Below are positions 51,312-61,110 of a DNA stretch of 64,000 nucleotides, one piece after another. The translations under genes and the position numbers were made by a program. The notes under the pieces are model-generated. The model saw nothing but the letters and a program-made list of their open reading frames with translations. It did not search any database and had not been told where the DNA came from. Positions within the stretch are counted from its first letter, which is position 1. The number at the start of each line of letters is the position of its first letter. Source of the DNA: Castellaniella sp040276065. GTDB taxonomy: Bacteria; Pseudomonadota; Gammaproteobacteria; Burkholderiales; Burkholderiaceae_B. Location: the NCBI RefSeq assembly GCF_040276065.1, contig NZ_JBELOI010000005.1, positions 124,001 to 188,000 on the forward strand, in the 5' to 3' direction.

Positions 51312-53552
51312 ATGACTGACACCCGCGCCGCGCCCTATACCCTGTCCACCGCCTTTCCGACCTACGCCTGGACGCTGGAAAACGGGGTCGTTCGCCTGGA
51401 GGGTCCGCTTTCCAGGCCCGTAGCGCGGCGCCGCGCGCTGGATCTGCCGCTGCCCGGGCTGCCCGAATCCTTGCGCGTGGCCCTGCAATCGGATGGCGGT
51501 GCGCCAAGCCGGCCGTTTGCCGTCGGCCGGCGCGTCGTCCAGATCATCGTCACGCAACCGGGGGCGGGCGTGCTGTTGCACGTCACGCGCCTGCATCGCT
51601 GGGAGCACCGTGTCACCACCTACCTGAACTGGCTCGAGGAAGGCATTAACGCGCTTTCCGAGGCCTTTGTCCTCTATGACGCGGACGACCGCCTGTTGAT
51701 CGCCAACCCCCAGTACGCCGAGCTGTACCCCACCATCGCCGACGTGTTGCGTGTGGGGGTCACCTTCTCCGAGATTACTGAAACGGCGCTGAGGCGCGGC
51801 CAGTTCCGCTATGGCGAAGATGCCGACGCATGGCTGAACAGGCGCCTCGAGTTCCATCGCCGTGGCGAGGGGTTTTTTGAGCAGCATCTGGATAACGGTC
51901 GATGGATTCAGTTGAGCGAGCGGCGCACCCGGTCGGGCGGGGTCACCAGCATCCGGGCTGACATCACATTGCTGAAAGAGCGGGAGGAGGCGCTGAGCAG
52001 CGCCAAGCAGCATGCTGAGCGTACGTCCGAATCGATGGCCCGCTTCCTGGCCATGTTCAGCCACGAAGTCAGCAACGGATTGAACGGCCTGGCCGGCTTG
52101 GCCCAGACGCTGGCGCTGGATGCGGAATCCCCGTCGCAGCGGACCAATACACAATTGATGTTGCAATCCACAAAGCGGCTGACGACGGTGTTGTCGGATC
52201 TGCTGGATTATCTGAAAAATGAGGCCGTGGGGGTGGCGATCCGGCTTCGCGCGACGGCGCCCCGGGATCTGCTCGACACCCTCAAGGCCGAGCTCGAGCC
52301 GCGGGCGACGCAGGGCCGCGTGCTATTGAAGGGGTTTATTTCAAAGCAGGTGCCCGAGTGGGTAGAGATCGATCCGGGCCGCGTGCTTCAAGTGCTGGTC
52401 AACCTGACCGGCAACGCCTTGAAGTACACCGAAAGTGGCGGGGCGATCGCCGTTCGGATCACCACGCAGGGCCGGCGCCTGCATTTTGAAGTCCGGGATC
52501 AAGGCGCAGGGATCGAGCCCGAGGACGTCGGCAGGCTCTTCGAGTATTTTTCTCAGACCAGTGCGCAGAAACCCGCCAGTTCCGGCATCGGCCTGGCTAT
52601 TTGCAAGCAGCTCGTCACGGCGATGGGCGGCGATATTGGTGTCGATACCGAACCGGGGCGGGGCAGCACGTTCTGGTTCAATGTCCCGCTGCATGTGGGT
52701 GCGCCCGCACCTGCGCACGGAGAAAAGCCGGTTGCACGGGCTGATGCGGCGCTGCGTGTCGGGGTGGTGGACGACGATCCGCTGAATCTGACGGTGGCCC
52801 ACGCGCTGCTGGTCCGGTCCGGCTACGAGGCCATGGTGCTCGACGATGCGCAGGATATCGTACGGGCGGTCAAAGACCGCGGCCTCGATGTGTTGCTGCT
52901 GGACCTGATGATGCCCAAAGCCTCGGGTTTCGAGATTGCGGCACGCCTGCGGGCGCAAGCGGATCCGGTTTTTTCCCGGCTGATTGTGATCGCGCTCACG
53001 GGGAACATCATTTCGGACAATCTTTCGGCGTGCAAAACCGCCGGCATCGACGCCGTTCTGCAAAAGCCGCTCTACATCGAGCAGCTGCAGTATGCCCTGA
53101 CATGGGCCGCAAGCTTCGATCGCACCGCCCGGGCGCAGGCGCCTTTTGTCTTTTCGCCGATTGTGTTGACGGCGGTGGATGACAGTGGTCGGGGTCATGC
53201 CGAGTCGGCCCTGAGGCAGCTCGAACAGGATATCGGCGGCACGCGTTTTCGGCAAAGCGTGCGCTCTGCGCGGGATCTGTTCGCACAGGCGGCGCGCCTG
53301 GCCTCGGACGATCTCGCCGCGCTACGCGGCTATGCCCATCGTGTGGCGGGCACGGCCTCGCAAATGGGGTTTCATCGCTTGAGCGACCACGCGCGGACGG
53401 TGGAGGCGTTGCTGGCTTCGTCCTCCGGGCCGGATGCGCAAGGCGAAGACATGCATCGAGAGCTGGATAAGTTGCGCAGCGCCGCCGCGGACAGTCTGCC
53501 GGTTCTGGAGCAGGCCATGCGGGGCAAGTTTGGCGCCGCTATCCAGTCGTAG
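51312..53552 (+). CDS. Cytoplasmic hybrid sensor histidine kinase (PAS-HisKA-HATPase-REC-Hpt)
   Basis: A 746-residue phosphorelay kinase with no membrane segment. After an unassigned N-terminal region (1-100) come a PAS domain (about 105-220), HisKA with H251 in MFSHEVSNGLNGL and an HATPase domain (NLTGNALKYTESGG, DQGAGIEPEDVGRLFEYF, SSGIGLAI). A receiver with D531 in LLLDLMMP and a C-terminal Hpt with H676 in YAHRVAGTASQMG follow. All four relay sites needed for His-Asp-His transfer to an outside regulator are intact. It converges with the next gene, an OmpR-type regulator, which is the likely final acceptor. The signal is presumably internal, sensed by PAS. A GTG at 51222 is an alternative start. 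Confidence 0.92.
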   Translation: MTDTRAAPYTLSTAFPTYAWTLENGVVRLEGPLSRPVARRRALDLPLPGLPESLRVALQSDGGAPSRPFAVGRRVVQIIVTQPGAGVLLHVTRLHRWEHRVTTYLNWLEEGINALSEAFVLYDADDRLLIANPQYAELYPTIADVLRVGVTFSEITETALRRGQFRYGEDADAWLNRRLEFHRRGEGFFEQHLDNGRWIQLSERRTRSGGVTSIRADITLLKEREEALSSAKQHAERTSESMARFLAMFSHEVSNGLNGLAGLAQTLALDAESPSQRTNTQLMLQSTKRLTTVLSDLLDYLKNEAVGVAIRLRATAPRDLLDTLKAELEPRATQGRVLLKGFISKQVPEWVEIDPGRVLQVLVNLTGNALKYTESGGAIAVRITTQGRRLHFEVRDQGAGIEPEDVGRLFEYFSQTSAQKPASSGIGLAICKQLVTAMGGDIGVDTEPGRGSTFWFNVPLHVGAPAPAHGEKPVARADAALRVGVVDDDPLNLTVAHALLVRSGYEAMVLDDAQDIVRAVKDRGLDVLLLDLMMPKASGFEIAARLRAQADPVFSRLIVIALTGNIISDNLSACKTAGIDAVLQKPLYIEQLQYALTWAASFDRTARAQAPFVFSPIVLTAVDDSGRGHAESALRQLEQDIGGTRFRQSVRSARDLFAQAARLASDDLAALRGYAHRVAGTASQMGFHRLSDHARTVEALLASSSGPDAQGEDMHRELDKLRSAAADSLPVLEQAMRGKFGAAIQS

Positions 53553-54267
53553 CAAGGGGTGGCAGGGGTGCCGCGGCCTGCGGGTCGATGCGGTATCCGA
53601 TGCCTCTGACCGTCAAGATCAATTTATTCGCATTGCATTCCACGCCCAGTTTTCCGCGCAGGCGGCTGATGAGGGTGTCGACCGCCCGATCCGATTCAGG
53701 GCCGCTCGATACCGTGATGGCGTCCAGTATTTGTGCCCTGGAACAGACCCTTCCCTGAGAACGCAGTAGAAAGGCCAAGGCGTCGAACTCGGCGCGGGTC
53801 AGCCTGCAGGGCCGGCTGGTCAGGGCCGACACGACGGTACGCGACACCACGTCGACCCGCCATGGGGCGGCCTCGAGGTAACTGACCGGCGTGGGCGCCG
53901 GGCTGCGCCGCAAGAGGTTGAGAACCCTGTATTGCAGCTCGCGCGGGTTCAGTGGCTTGATCAGGACATCGGCGGCGCCCAGTTCGAACGCCGTAAGGCG
54001 GACATCCATATCCGCGCAGCCCGTGATGACCATGACCGGGATCTCGGAACGGCCCAGGAGCTTGCGCAGCAGCGCCAGGCCGTCCTCGTCGGGCAGGCCG
54101 AGGTCCAGCAGAATCAGGCCATAATTGCCGCCCGATATCCGATGCAGCATTTCGTGCCCGGTCGACACCGTTTCCACCGACCATCCCTTTGCTTCCAGGT
54201 ACCCAGCAAGAATGGCGCGGAATGTTTCGTCGTCCTCCACTAGCAGGAGAGGGGTGTTGGTTGGCAT
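53539..54267 (-). CDS. OmpR/PhoB-family response regulator
   Basis: A 242-residue regulator. The receiver has acidic pocket VEDDE, phospho-acceptor D55 in LLDLGLPDEDG, MVITG and lysine in LIKPLNPREL. The C-terminal winged helix (about 135-230) has RLTRAEFDALAFLLRSQGRVCSRAQIL and VDTLISRLRGKLG. It ends 14 bases inside the convergent hybrid-kinase gene and diverges from the ABC-hydroxylase operon. Four 11-bp direct repeats begin 6 bases before its start codon, suggesting autoregulation and control of the operon. Confidence 0.93.
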   Translation of the reverse strand: MPTNTPLLLVEDDETFRAILAGYLEAKGWSVETVSTGHEMLHRISGGNYGLILLDLGLPDEDGLALLRKLLGRSEIPVMVITGCADMDVRLTAFELGAADVLIKPLNPRELQYRVLNLLRRSPAPTPVSYLEAAPWRVDVVSRTVVSALTSRPCRLTRAEFDALAFLLRSQGRVCSRAQILDAITVSSGPESDRAVDTLISRLRGKLGVECNANKLILTVRGIGYRIDPQAAAPLPPLATTG

Positions 54268-54272
54268 CGATT

Positions 54273-54316
54273 TTTAGCCACATTTTAGACACAATTCAGA
54301 ATCATATCAGACATGA
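54273..54316. promoter_or_regulatory. Four direct repeats at 11-bp period: probable OmpR-family operator
   Basis: The hexamers TTTAGC (54273), TTTAGA (54284), TTCAGA (54295) and ATCAGA (54306) start exactly 11 bases apart, each followed by a five-base A/C/T-rich spacer; a weaker fifth unit ATCGAA follows at 54317. OmpR/PhoB-type winged helices bind head-to-tail at about one helical turn, so this is the expected target of the adjacent regulator. It lies 57 bases before the transporter operon. Confidence 0.72.
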
Positions 54317-54372
54317 ATCGAAGGTACAGTGTCGATCCAGCCCTATATCTTTGAAAACTAAAGGAGACAATC

Positions 54373-55443
54373 ATGTCTAAGCGGACCATCTACGCGCCTT
54401 CACGGCGTCAATTCATGCAGGCCGCGGCTGGTGCCGGCGTGGGCTTGCTGGCGGGCGCGTCGCCCTTCGCCGCGTTTGCCCAGCCCAGGGGCGAGCTTGT
54501 GGTGTCCAACTGGGGCGGCGACTGGAACAGCAACGTCATGAAGGCGTTGGAAACCCCCCTGCTGGAGGACAAGGGCATCAAGGTACGACGGGATTTGGCG
54601 AGCGCGCCCGCGCGCAAATCCAAGCTGCTCGCCGAGCGCAACCTGCCGCGCGGCAGCGTCGATATTGCTCACCTGACAGACGCCGACGCCTACGAGCTGC
54701 AGGTTCAGGGCGTCCTCGAAGAGATCGACTATGACCGGATTCCCAATGCCAAGAACCTGCTGTCCATGTCGGGCATGGACAATAAGTTCTTTGCGCCTTG
54801 GGTGTATAGCGGTGTGGAGCTGATCTATCATCCCGAAAAGATTTCCGCGCCGACCTCCTTCAAGGACTTGATGAAGCCCGAATACAAGGGGCGGGTCGGA
54901 TTGATCGACCAGATTTATTTCAACTACCTGTATGCCTTCTCGCTGGTCGGCGGCGGCACCATGGGCAATATCGAGCCGGCCTTCCCGACCTTGCTCAAGC
55001 TGAAGGAACAGGTCGACCCCAAGATCTATCCCTCGCACCAGCAACTGGTCGCCGCCATGCAGTCCGACGAGATCTGGATCTCGGCGAACTACAAGGCGCG
55101 GGCCGCCCAATGGGAAGCGGACGGCCTGCCGGTCCGCGGCGCCTATCCCGCGGAAGGCGGCATCGCCATCCGCTTTGGCGTGGTGATTCCGAAGCGGGCG
55201 CCGAACAAGGACCTCGCCTACCACTACATCAATGAGATGCTGACGCCGCAAGCCTGCCACACGCTGGCCGAGCTGACCTACTACGCGCCCGCGATTTCCA
55301 ATGTGACCCTGCCCGAAACGTTGTCCAGACAAGTGCAGTTCAGCGAAGAACAGCAAAGCCGCCTGCATGTGGTCAACTTCGAGTATGCCGCAAAGCACCA
55401 GCCGGAATGGCTTGAATGGTGGAACAAGAACATCAAGGTGTAG
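54373..55443 (+). CDS. ABC transporter substrate-binding protein, PotD/spermidine-putrescine type, Tat-exported
   Basis: A 356-residue periplasmic receptor with a Tat-type signal (SRRQFMQAAAGAGVGLLAGA, ending in FAQP). Its mature region has the PotD/extracellular-binding family 1 pattern: GELVVSNWGGDWN, WVYSGVELIYHPEKI, SFKDLMKPEYKGRVGL and WISANYKARAAQW. It is first of a seven-gene unit with permeases, ATPase and a molybdenum hydroxylase, so its ligand is probably the hydroxylase substrate, not necessarily a polyamine. AAAGGAG lies 6 bases upstream of the ATG. Confidence 0.9.
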   Translation: MSKRTIYAPSRRQFMQAAAGAGVGLLAGASPFAAFAQPRGELVVSNWGGDWNSNVMKALETPLLEDKGIKVRRDLASAPARKSKLLAERNLPRGSVDIAHLTDADAYELQVQGVLEEIDYDRIPNAKNLLSMSGMDNKFFAPWVYSGVELIYHPEKISAPTSFKDLMKPEYKGRVGLIDQIYFNYLYAFSLVGGGTMGNIEPAFPTLLKLKEQVDPKIYPSHQQLVAAMQSDEIWISANYKARAAQWEADGLPVRGAYPAEGGIAIRFGVVIPKRAPNKDLAYHYINEMLTPQACHTLAELTYYAPAISNVTLPETLSRQVQFSEEQQSRLHVVNFEYAAKHQPEWLEWWNKNIKV

Positions 55444-55451
55444 GGTTCGGT

Positions 55452-56351
55452 ATGAACGGAGCTGCCCATCGTTCGTTGCTCAAGCCGCGCGGCCTGACCG
55501 CCGCCGCGCTGCTGGCACCGTCATCGCTAGCCGTCCTGGCGGTGCTGATAGGGCCGCTTTTCCTGCTGTTTCGCTATAGCCTGAATCAGTTCGATCCGAC
55601 CGTCCTGATGGTCGAGGCCTGGTCGGCGGAAAACTACATCAAGTTCTTTTCAGACTCCTTTTACAGGGATGTCCTGTTTCGAACCATTTACATCGGGGTC
55701 GTCAGTACGTTTGTCTGCTTGATACTGGGTTTCCTGCCGGCCTACTTCATCGCCCGGACCCGTTCGGTGAAGATGAAAAGCATCTTGATCATCACGGTCA
55801 TCCTGCCGCTGCTGATGGGCAATCCGGTGCGGGTGGCCGGCTGGCTGGTGCTGCTGGGCGACCGGGGCGTCATCAATTCTGCGCTGATGTCGACCGGCGT
55901 GATCAGCGAGCCGCTGGCCCTGCTCTACACCGATCTTGCGGTCATGATCGGGACGATTTCCGTGCAACTGCCTTTCATGATCATCACCCTGCAAAGCGTG
56001 ATTGAGTCGATTAGCCCCTCACTGGAAGAAGCCGCTCTGGGGCTGGGTGCCAGCCACTGGCGCGTGTTCTATCGGGTCCTGTTGCCGCTGTCCACGCCTG
56101 GCATTGTCGTGGGCACGGTGCTGTGTTTCATGATGGGCATGAACGCGTATGCGACCCCGGTGCTGATCGGCGGGCCGACCTTCCACATGATGGCCCCCAA
56201 GGTCTACGAGCAGATCACCAAGGCGAACAACTGGCCGTTCGGGTCGGCGATTTCCGTCATTCTGATGGTCACGACCTTGCTGCTGACGATATTTTCGTCC
56301 TGGCTGGTCGGCCGCATTTCCCAGGATCGCATGATGGCGGCTAGATCATGA
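55452..56351 (+). CDS. ABC transporter permease, PotB type
   Basis: A 299-residue permease with about six helices. The coupling loop EEAALGLGASHWRVFYRVLLPLSTPGI is the typical EAA motif. It begins 8 bases after the receptor gene and overlaps the next permease by 4 bases. It pairs with that permease to form the channel. Confidence 0.92.
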   Translation: MNGAAHRSLLKPRGLTAAALLAPSSLAVLAVLIGPLFLLFRYSLNQFDPTVLMVEAWSAENYIKFFSDSFYRDVLFRTIYIGVVSTFVCLILGFLPAYFIARTRSVKMKSILIITVILPLLMGNPVRVAGWLVLLGDRGVINSALMSTGVISEPLALLYTDLAVMIGTISVQLPFMIITLQSVIESISPSLEEAALGLGASHWRVFYRVLLPLSTPGIVVGTVLCFMMGMNAYATPVLIGGPTFHMMAPKVYEQITKANNWPFGSAISVILMVTTLLLTIFSSWLVGRISQDRMMAARS

Positions 56352-57154
56352 AGACACCTCTGCGTACCTGGTCCTATCGCGCGGCGGTGTTCCTGTCCCT
56401 CGGGTTTGTCGTGGCACCGCTCGTGGCGGTCGTCTGGGTCAGTGTGTTTTCCAACAAGGTGATCAGTTTCCCGCCGCTGGGCTATACCTTTGGCTGGTAT
56501 GTCAACGCTTGGGAACTGGTCGATTTCCGCGAAGGATTCTGGCTGAGCCTGCAGGTCGCACTTGTGGCCACGGGCCTGGGGCTGCTGATCGGCGTCCCGG
56601 CGTCGCTGGCGCTGGCCCGCGCCGAGTTTCCGGGCAAGGCTTTTGTCAACACCCTGTTGCTGTCGCCCATGATGGTGCCGGCGATTGTGGCCGGCAGTGG
56701 CGTGTACATTTACTTCATCCAGATCGAGCTGTTCACCGGCATACAACTGGTCGCCACGCTGCCTGGGCTCATCATTGCGCACGTGGTCATTGTGATTCCC
56801 TGGGTCGTGCGCCTGGTGACCACCTCTTTGTTGTCCGCAAACGAAAGCATCGAAGAAGCGGCCCAGAACCTGGGCGCCACCCCGTTGACGACCTTTTGGC
56901 GGATCACGCTGCCGATTGCCCGTCCCGGCCTGGTGGCCGGCGCGCTGTTCAGCTTCATCGTCTCGTTTACCGATCTGGAGAAGTCCTTGTTTCTGGTGGG
57001 GCCGGGCCGGACGACGCTGCCGATCGCGATCCTGAACTACCTGGAGTGGAACCTGGATCCGACCGTGGCAGCGGTTGCCACCGTCCAAATTTTCCTTATT
57101 GGCTTTGCGCTGATCGTCTCCGATCGGTACGTGAAACTGAGCAACGCCTTTTAA
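56348..57154 (+). CDS. ABC transporter permease, PotC type
   Basis: A 268-residue permease with six helices and EAA motif EEAAQNLGATPLTTFWRITLPIARPGL. The ATGA overlap with the first permease implies equal synthesis. It completes the membrane part of the importer. Confidence 0.92.
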   Translation: MKTPLRTWSYRAAVFLSLGFVVAPLVAVVWVSVFSNKVISFPPLGYTFGWYVNAWELVDFREGFWLSLQVALVATGLGLLIGVPASLALARAEFPGKAFVNTLLLSPMMVPAIVAGSGVYIYFIQIELFTGIQLVATLPGLIIAHVVIVIPWVVRLVTTSLLSANESIEEAAQNLGATPLTTFWRITLPIARPGLVAGALFSFIVSFTDLEKSLFLVGPGRTTLPIAILNYLEWNLDPTVAAVATVQIFLIGFALIVSDRYVKLSNAF

Positions 57155-57162
57155 AGCCGCCT

Positions 57163-58227
57163 ATGTCTTATATCGAATTCAGAAACGTCACGAAATACTA
57201 TAACCAGACGCGTGCGGTTGACAGCTTCAACCTGTCGATGGACAAAGGCGAGATGGTTGCGCTGCTGGGACCCAGCGGTTGTGGCAAGACGACGACCTTG
57301 CGCATGCTGGCCGGCTTTATCTCGGTCAGCGAGGGCCAGATTGCGCTGGATGGTCGCGAGATTACGCATGTGCCCGCGCATCAGCGGAATATCGGGATGG
57401 TGTTTCAAGGCTATGCTCTTTTTCCGCACATGACGGTCGCAAAGAACGTGGCGTTTGGCCTGGAGATGCAGCGACTGAAGAAAAGCGACATCGATCAGCG
57501 GGTGCAGGAAGCCCTGTCGCGCGTTCGCCTTGGCGAGTTTGCGGACCGCATGCCGCGCCAGCTTTCGGGCGGCCAGCAGCAGCGTGTGGCACTGGCCCGG
57601 GCCATGGCGATCAACCCCGATGTGCTGTTGCTGGACGAACCTCTGTCGGCGCTTGACGCCAGGCTGCGCCATGAGGTTCGCGCCGAGATCAGGCAACTGC
57701 AGCGCGAGCTGAACTTGACGACGCTCATCGTGACCCACGATCAGGATGAGGCGCTGAGCATGGCCGACCGGCTGGTCGTCATGAGCAAAGGGTGCATCGA
57801 GCAGATCGGCACGCCCGCGCAGCTTTACGAGACGCCCGCCAATCGCTTTGTCGCCGAGTTCATGGGAAAAACCAATCTGCTCGAAGGCTCGCGCGTCGAG
57901 GCCGATGGCTTTCGGACCCACAGCGGCATCATGCTCAGGACGACGCAATCGGGCGGCCGGGACGCCAAGTGCCTGAGCTTCCGGCCCGAGCGTGCGCATA
58001 TTGTGCCGGCGGATGCCGCCGAGGATTCCTCTCTGAATTCGCTGTCGGCCACGATACGTCTGTTTACCTACTTGGGGCCGGTCGTCGAATGCCAACTGGG
58101 TCTGCCGGACGGGCAGTCCATCCAGGTCATGCTGCCCAATGTCTCCAGCACGACCTATACAACTTTTGCCGAGGGGACGCCCGTCAAGGTGCGCTGGTCT
58201 CCTGACGACTCGCGATTGCTGTCATGA
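57163..58227 (+). CDS. ABC transporter ATP-binding protein, PotA type
   Basis: A 354-residue ATPase with Walker A GPSGCGKTTTLRMLAG near residue 36, signature LSGGQQQRVALARAM, Walker B VLLLDEPLSALD and switch His in IVTHDQDEA. The C-terminal TOBE domain (about 275-350) is characteristic of PotA/FbpC importers. Its stop overlaps the hydroxylase large-subunit start by 4 bases, which couples import and oxidation. Confidence 0.93.
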   Translation: MSYIEFRNVTKYYNQTRAVDSFNLSMDKGEMVALLGPSGCGKTTTLRMLAGFISVSEGQIALDGREITHVPAHQRNIGMVFQGYALFPHMTVAKNVAFGLEMQRLKKSDIDQRVQEALSRVRLGEFADRMPRQLSGGQQQRVALARAMAINPDVLLLDEPLSALDARLRHEVRAEIRQLQRELNLTTLIVTHDQDEALSMADRLVVMSKGCIEQIGTPAQLYETPANRFVAEFMGKTNLLEGSRVEADGFRTHSGIMLRTTQSGGRDAKCLSFRPERAHIVPADAAEDSSLNSLSATIRLFTYLGPVVECQLGLPDGQSIQVMLPNVSSTTYTTFAEGTPVKVRWSPDDSRLLS

Positions 58228-60563
58228 ACTACCAGGGGATGCCGGGCTGGCTGCGCAGCGCGTGTTCGGGACGCGTCTTTACCGAAGACGTCTATCCGGA
58301 CGGCTGCCTGCATGCCGCCTTTGTGCGGTCGCCGCATGCGCATGCTTCAATTATCGACATTCATACGCGCATCGAGGGCATGGAGGGTGTCGTCGCAGTG
58401 TGGACCGCGGCTGACCTGCCCGGCCAGCCGCGGCCGATTCCCTGCATCATTCCGCTGAAAAACCGGGATGGAACGGCGCGCGCCGATCCCCCCCGCACGC
58501 TGCTGGCGCGCGGCAAGGTGCGCCATCATGGCGAGGCGGTCGCGATGGTGGTGGCCCGCACCGCCCGCATGGCCGAGGCGGCGGCGCGGCGCATCGACGT
58601 CGTGTACGAACCCTTGCCGCAGGTCACCCAGGCGGACTTGGCCCTGCAGCCCGGCGCGCCCCGGGTCTGGGACGACATTCCCGGCAATCTTTGCTTCGAC
58701 TGGGAAACCGGCGATGAGGCGGCCGTTGAGGCGGCCATGCGGACGGCTGCGTCGGTCGTGGAGGCCAGCATCGTCAACAATCGCGTCGTCCCCAGCCCGC
58801 TGGAGACCCGCAGCGCGGTCGCCTGGGTCGACCCCGACACCGGAGAGCGCATCCTCATCACCCCCTCACAGGGCGCCCATTGGACGCGTGACGTCATTGC
58901 GCGCGATGTGCTGGGCTGGGATCCAGCGACGCTCGAGGTCATCACCCCTCGGGTGGGCGGCAGTTTCGGGATGAAGATCTTCGTCTATCCGGAGCAGGTC
59001 CTCGTCCTGCTGGCGGCGCAGCACCTCGGGCAGGCCGTGAAATGGGTGGCGTCGCGCACCGAGGCGTTCCTGAGCGACACCCATGGCCGCGACCATCACA
59101 CCCGCGTCCGGCTGGCACTGGACGCTGATGGGAATTTCCTGGCGATACGGGCGGATACCGATGCCAATCTGGGGGCCTCCCTGTCCAACTATGGTCCGTT
59201 CAATCCGACCATGTGCAGCTCGCCGGTCCTGCCGGGCGCCTACCGATTCGGCGCCATGTACAGCCGTGTGCGCGGCGCGTTGACGCATACCGTTCCGCTC
59301 GATTCGTATCGGGGGGCGGGTCGCCCGGAGGCCAACTATGTGCTGGAACGCATCATTGACATTGCCGCGCTTGAGTTGAATCTGGATCGGGCGGCCTTAC
59401 GCCGGCGCAACCTGCTCCGGCCCGCTGATCTGCCCTATACGACCTCGACGGGCGTGAGGCTCACCGGCGGCCTGTTCGCCGACAACCTGGAGCGCGCGCT
59501 CGAGAAAATCGACTACGCGGGATTTCCCGCCAGGCGCGACAAGAGTCGCGCCGGCAACAAGCTCAGAGGCCTGGGCCTGGCCAATTATCTTGAAACCAAC
59601 GGCGGCATGGCCTTGGCGCGCGTGACCCAGCCGGACGGGGTGTCGCGCGAATCGGCCCGCCTCTGCTTCCGCCGCGATGGCCGCCTGCGCGCCGATGTGG
59701 GGACGCAAAGCAGCGGCCAGGGCCATCGCACCTCGTACACGAAGATCCTGGCGGATTATCTGGGCTATGACGCCTCGGCAATCACCGTGCACCAGGGACG
59801 CACGGATCGTCTGGCGCAAGGCATGGGGACGGGGGGATCCAAATCCCTGTTGTCCGGCTCGACCGCCTTGCTGCAGGCCGCCGATGCGGTCATCCTGAAA
59901 GCGCGCGAGTGGGCTGCCAAGGTGTGGGGCGTGCCGCTGGAACAGGTCCGCTGGGAGGCGGGGCGCCTGAGTTGCGGCGCGCGGCATTTCACGCTGCATG
60001 AGCTGGCCATCCTGGCGGTCGCCGATTTGCCGGAGGGCACGCCCCACCCCTTCGAGACCGAAGTCTGCGCCGCGATCACGGAGGGGACGTTTGCCAACGG
60101 CTGCCATGCCTGCGAGGTCGAAATCGATCCCGATACGGGTGCCGTGGACATTCTGAATTACGTGTCCGTCAACGACTTCGGCGTGATCATTTCCGACGAC
60201 AAAGTCCGCAACCAGGTCGTGGGCGGGAGCGCGCAGGGCATTGGTCAGGCCTTGCTCGAAGACTGCCGTTTTGATCCTGATGACGGCCGGCTGATGACGG
60301 CCGACTTCGGGCGCTACCACCTGCCCCAGGTTGCCGACATGCCGCCGATGGAGGTCGTCCTGAACCAGGGCAGCGCCGGGGCCAATCGGCTGGGCATCAA
60401 GGGCTGTGGCGAGTCTGGCGCGAGCGCCGCGCCGCCCGCCGTCATGAATGCCGTTCAGGATGCCTTGAGCTCGGCGCTGGGCAGACAGGCATCGACGATT
60501 CAGATGCCCGCGACGCCTCCGGCCATCTGGGCACTTCTGCACGCTAAAGAGTCAAGGGCATGA
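58224..60563 (+). CDS. Molybdenum hydroxylase large subunit (xanthine dehydrogenase / CoxL family, form II type)
   Basis: A 779-residue molybdopterin-binding subunit that hydroxylates a carbon next to nitrogen or an aldehyde, using water. The form II active-site loop DSYRGAGRPEANY (near 359) lacks the CO-dehydrogenase CSFR cysteine, and the catalytic glutamate lies in KGCGESGASAAPPAV (near 730). VGGSFGMKIFVYPEQ and GTGGSKSLLSGS contact the cofactor. The N-terminus begins close to RVFTEDVY, shorter than many relatives. It overlaps the ABC ATPase, so the operon imports its own substrate; the candidates are N-heterocycles. No MoCo chaperone is in the window. Confidence 0.92.
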   Translation: MNYQGMPGWLRSACSGRVFTEDVYPDGCLHAAFVRSPHAHASIIDIHTRIEGMEGVVAVWTAADLPGQPRPIPCIIPLKNRDGTARADPPRTLLARGKVRHHGEAVAMVVARTARMAEAAARRIDVVYEPLPQVTQADLALQPGAPRVWDDIPGNLCFDWETGDEAAVEAAMRTAASVVEASIVNNRVVPSPLETRSAVAWVDPDTGERILITPSQGAHWTRDVIARDVLGWDPATLEVITPRVGGSFGMKIFVYPEQVLVLLAAQHLGQAVKWVASRTEAFLSDTHGRDHHTRVRLALDADGNFLAIRADTDANLGASLSNYGPFNPTMCSSPVLPGAYRFGAMYSRVRGALTHTVPLDSYRGAGRPEANYVLERIIDIAALELNLDRAALRRRNLLRPADLPYTTSTGVRLTGGLFADNLERALEKIDYAGFPARRDKSRAGNKLRGLGLANYLETNGGMALARVTQPDGVSRESARLCFRRDGRLRADVGTQSSGQGHRTSYTKILADYLGYDASAITVHQGRTDRLAQGMGTGGSKSLLSGSTALLQAADAVILKAREWAAKVWGVPLEQVRWEAGRLSCGARHFTLHELAILAVADLPEGTPHPFETEVCAAITEGTFANGCHACEVEIDPDTGAVDILNYVSVNDFGVIISDDKVRNQVVGGSAQGIGQALLEDCRFDPDDGRLMTADFGRYHLPQVADMPPMEVVLNQGSAGANRLGIKGCGESGASAAPPAVMNAVQDALSSALGRQASTIQMPATPPAIWALLHAKESRA

Positions 60564-61096
60564 ACGACATGTTGCCATCGAACGAGCCGGCGCAACCTGG
60601 CTTCTGCCGCGTGAACACCGTCACGCGGCAGGGTGCTCCCGGCGGCGAATCCCTGCTGGAATGGTTGCGAGACGAGTTGGACTGCCTCGACGTACGCAAA
60701 GGCTGCGATACCGGTCATTGTGGCGCCTGCGCCGTCCTGGTGGATGGCCTGCCGGTCAAATCATGCAGTGTGCTTGCGCAGGAAGTGGGCGCCCGGCATG
60801 TCCATACCTTGTCGGGTTTATCGCTGCTCAAAGATCCTGCGGTAGTCGCCGTTTTGGCAGCCGTCGACCAGCGGCAACCGTTTCAGTGCGGCTATTGCGT
60901 GCCCGCCTTCGTGCTGGCCGCGATCGCGCTGTTGCGGGAAGCACCCGATCCGATGGAAGCGGACATTCATGCCGCCTTTGCCGGCCTGCTTTGCCGATGC
61001 ACGGGTTATCTGCCTATTGTGGAAATGGTCATGCTCGCCGCCCGGTCCTTGCAGGACGGAGCGCCGGGTCAAGGGCGCGATGGGCGCACAATCTGA
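60560..61096 (+). CDS. Molybdenum hydroxylase 2Fe-2S subunit (CoxS type)
   Basis: A 178-residue protein with two [2Fe-2S] clusters. The plant-type cluster uses GCDTGHCGACAVLVDG and the later Cys of KSCSVLAQEV; the helical-domain cluster uses FQCGYCVPAF and LCRCTGYLPIV. It passes electrons from the molybdenum site to the FAD subunit. Overlaps the large-subunit gene by 4 bases. Confidence 0.93.
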   Translation: MNDMLPSNEPAQPGFCRVNTVTRQGAPGGESLLEWLRDELDCLDVRKGCDTGHCGACAVLVDGLPVKSCSVLAQEVGARHVHTLSGLSLLKDPAVVAVLAAVDQRQPFQCGYCVPAFVLAAIALLREAPDPMEADIHAAFAGLLCRCTGYLPIVEMVMLAARSLQDGAPGQGRDGRTI

Positions 61097-61110
61097 GCCG
61101 CGTGCGCCGC

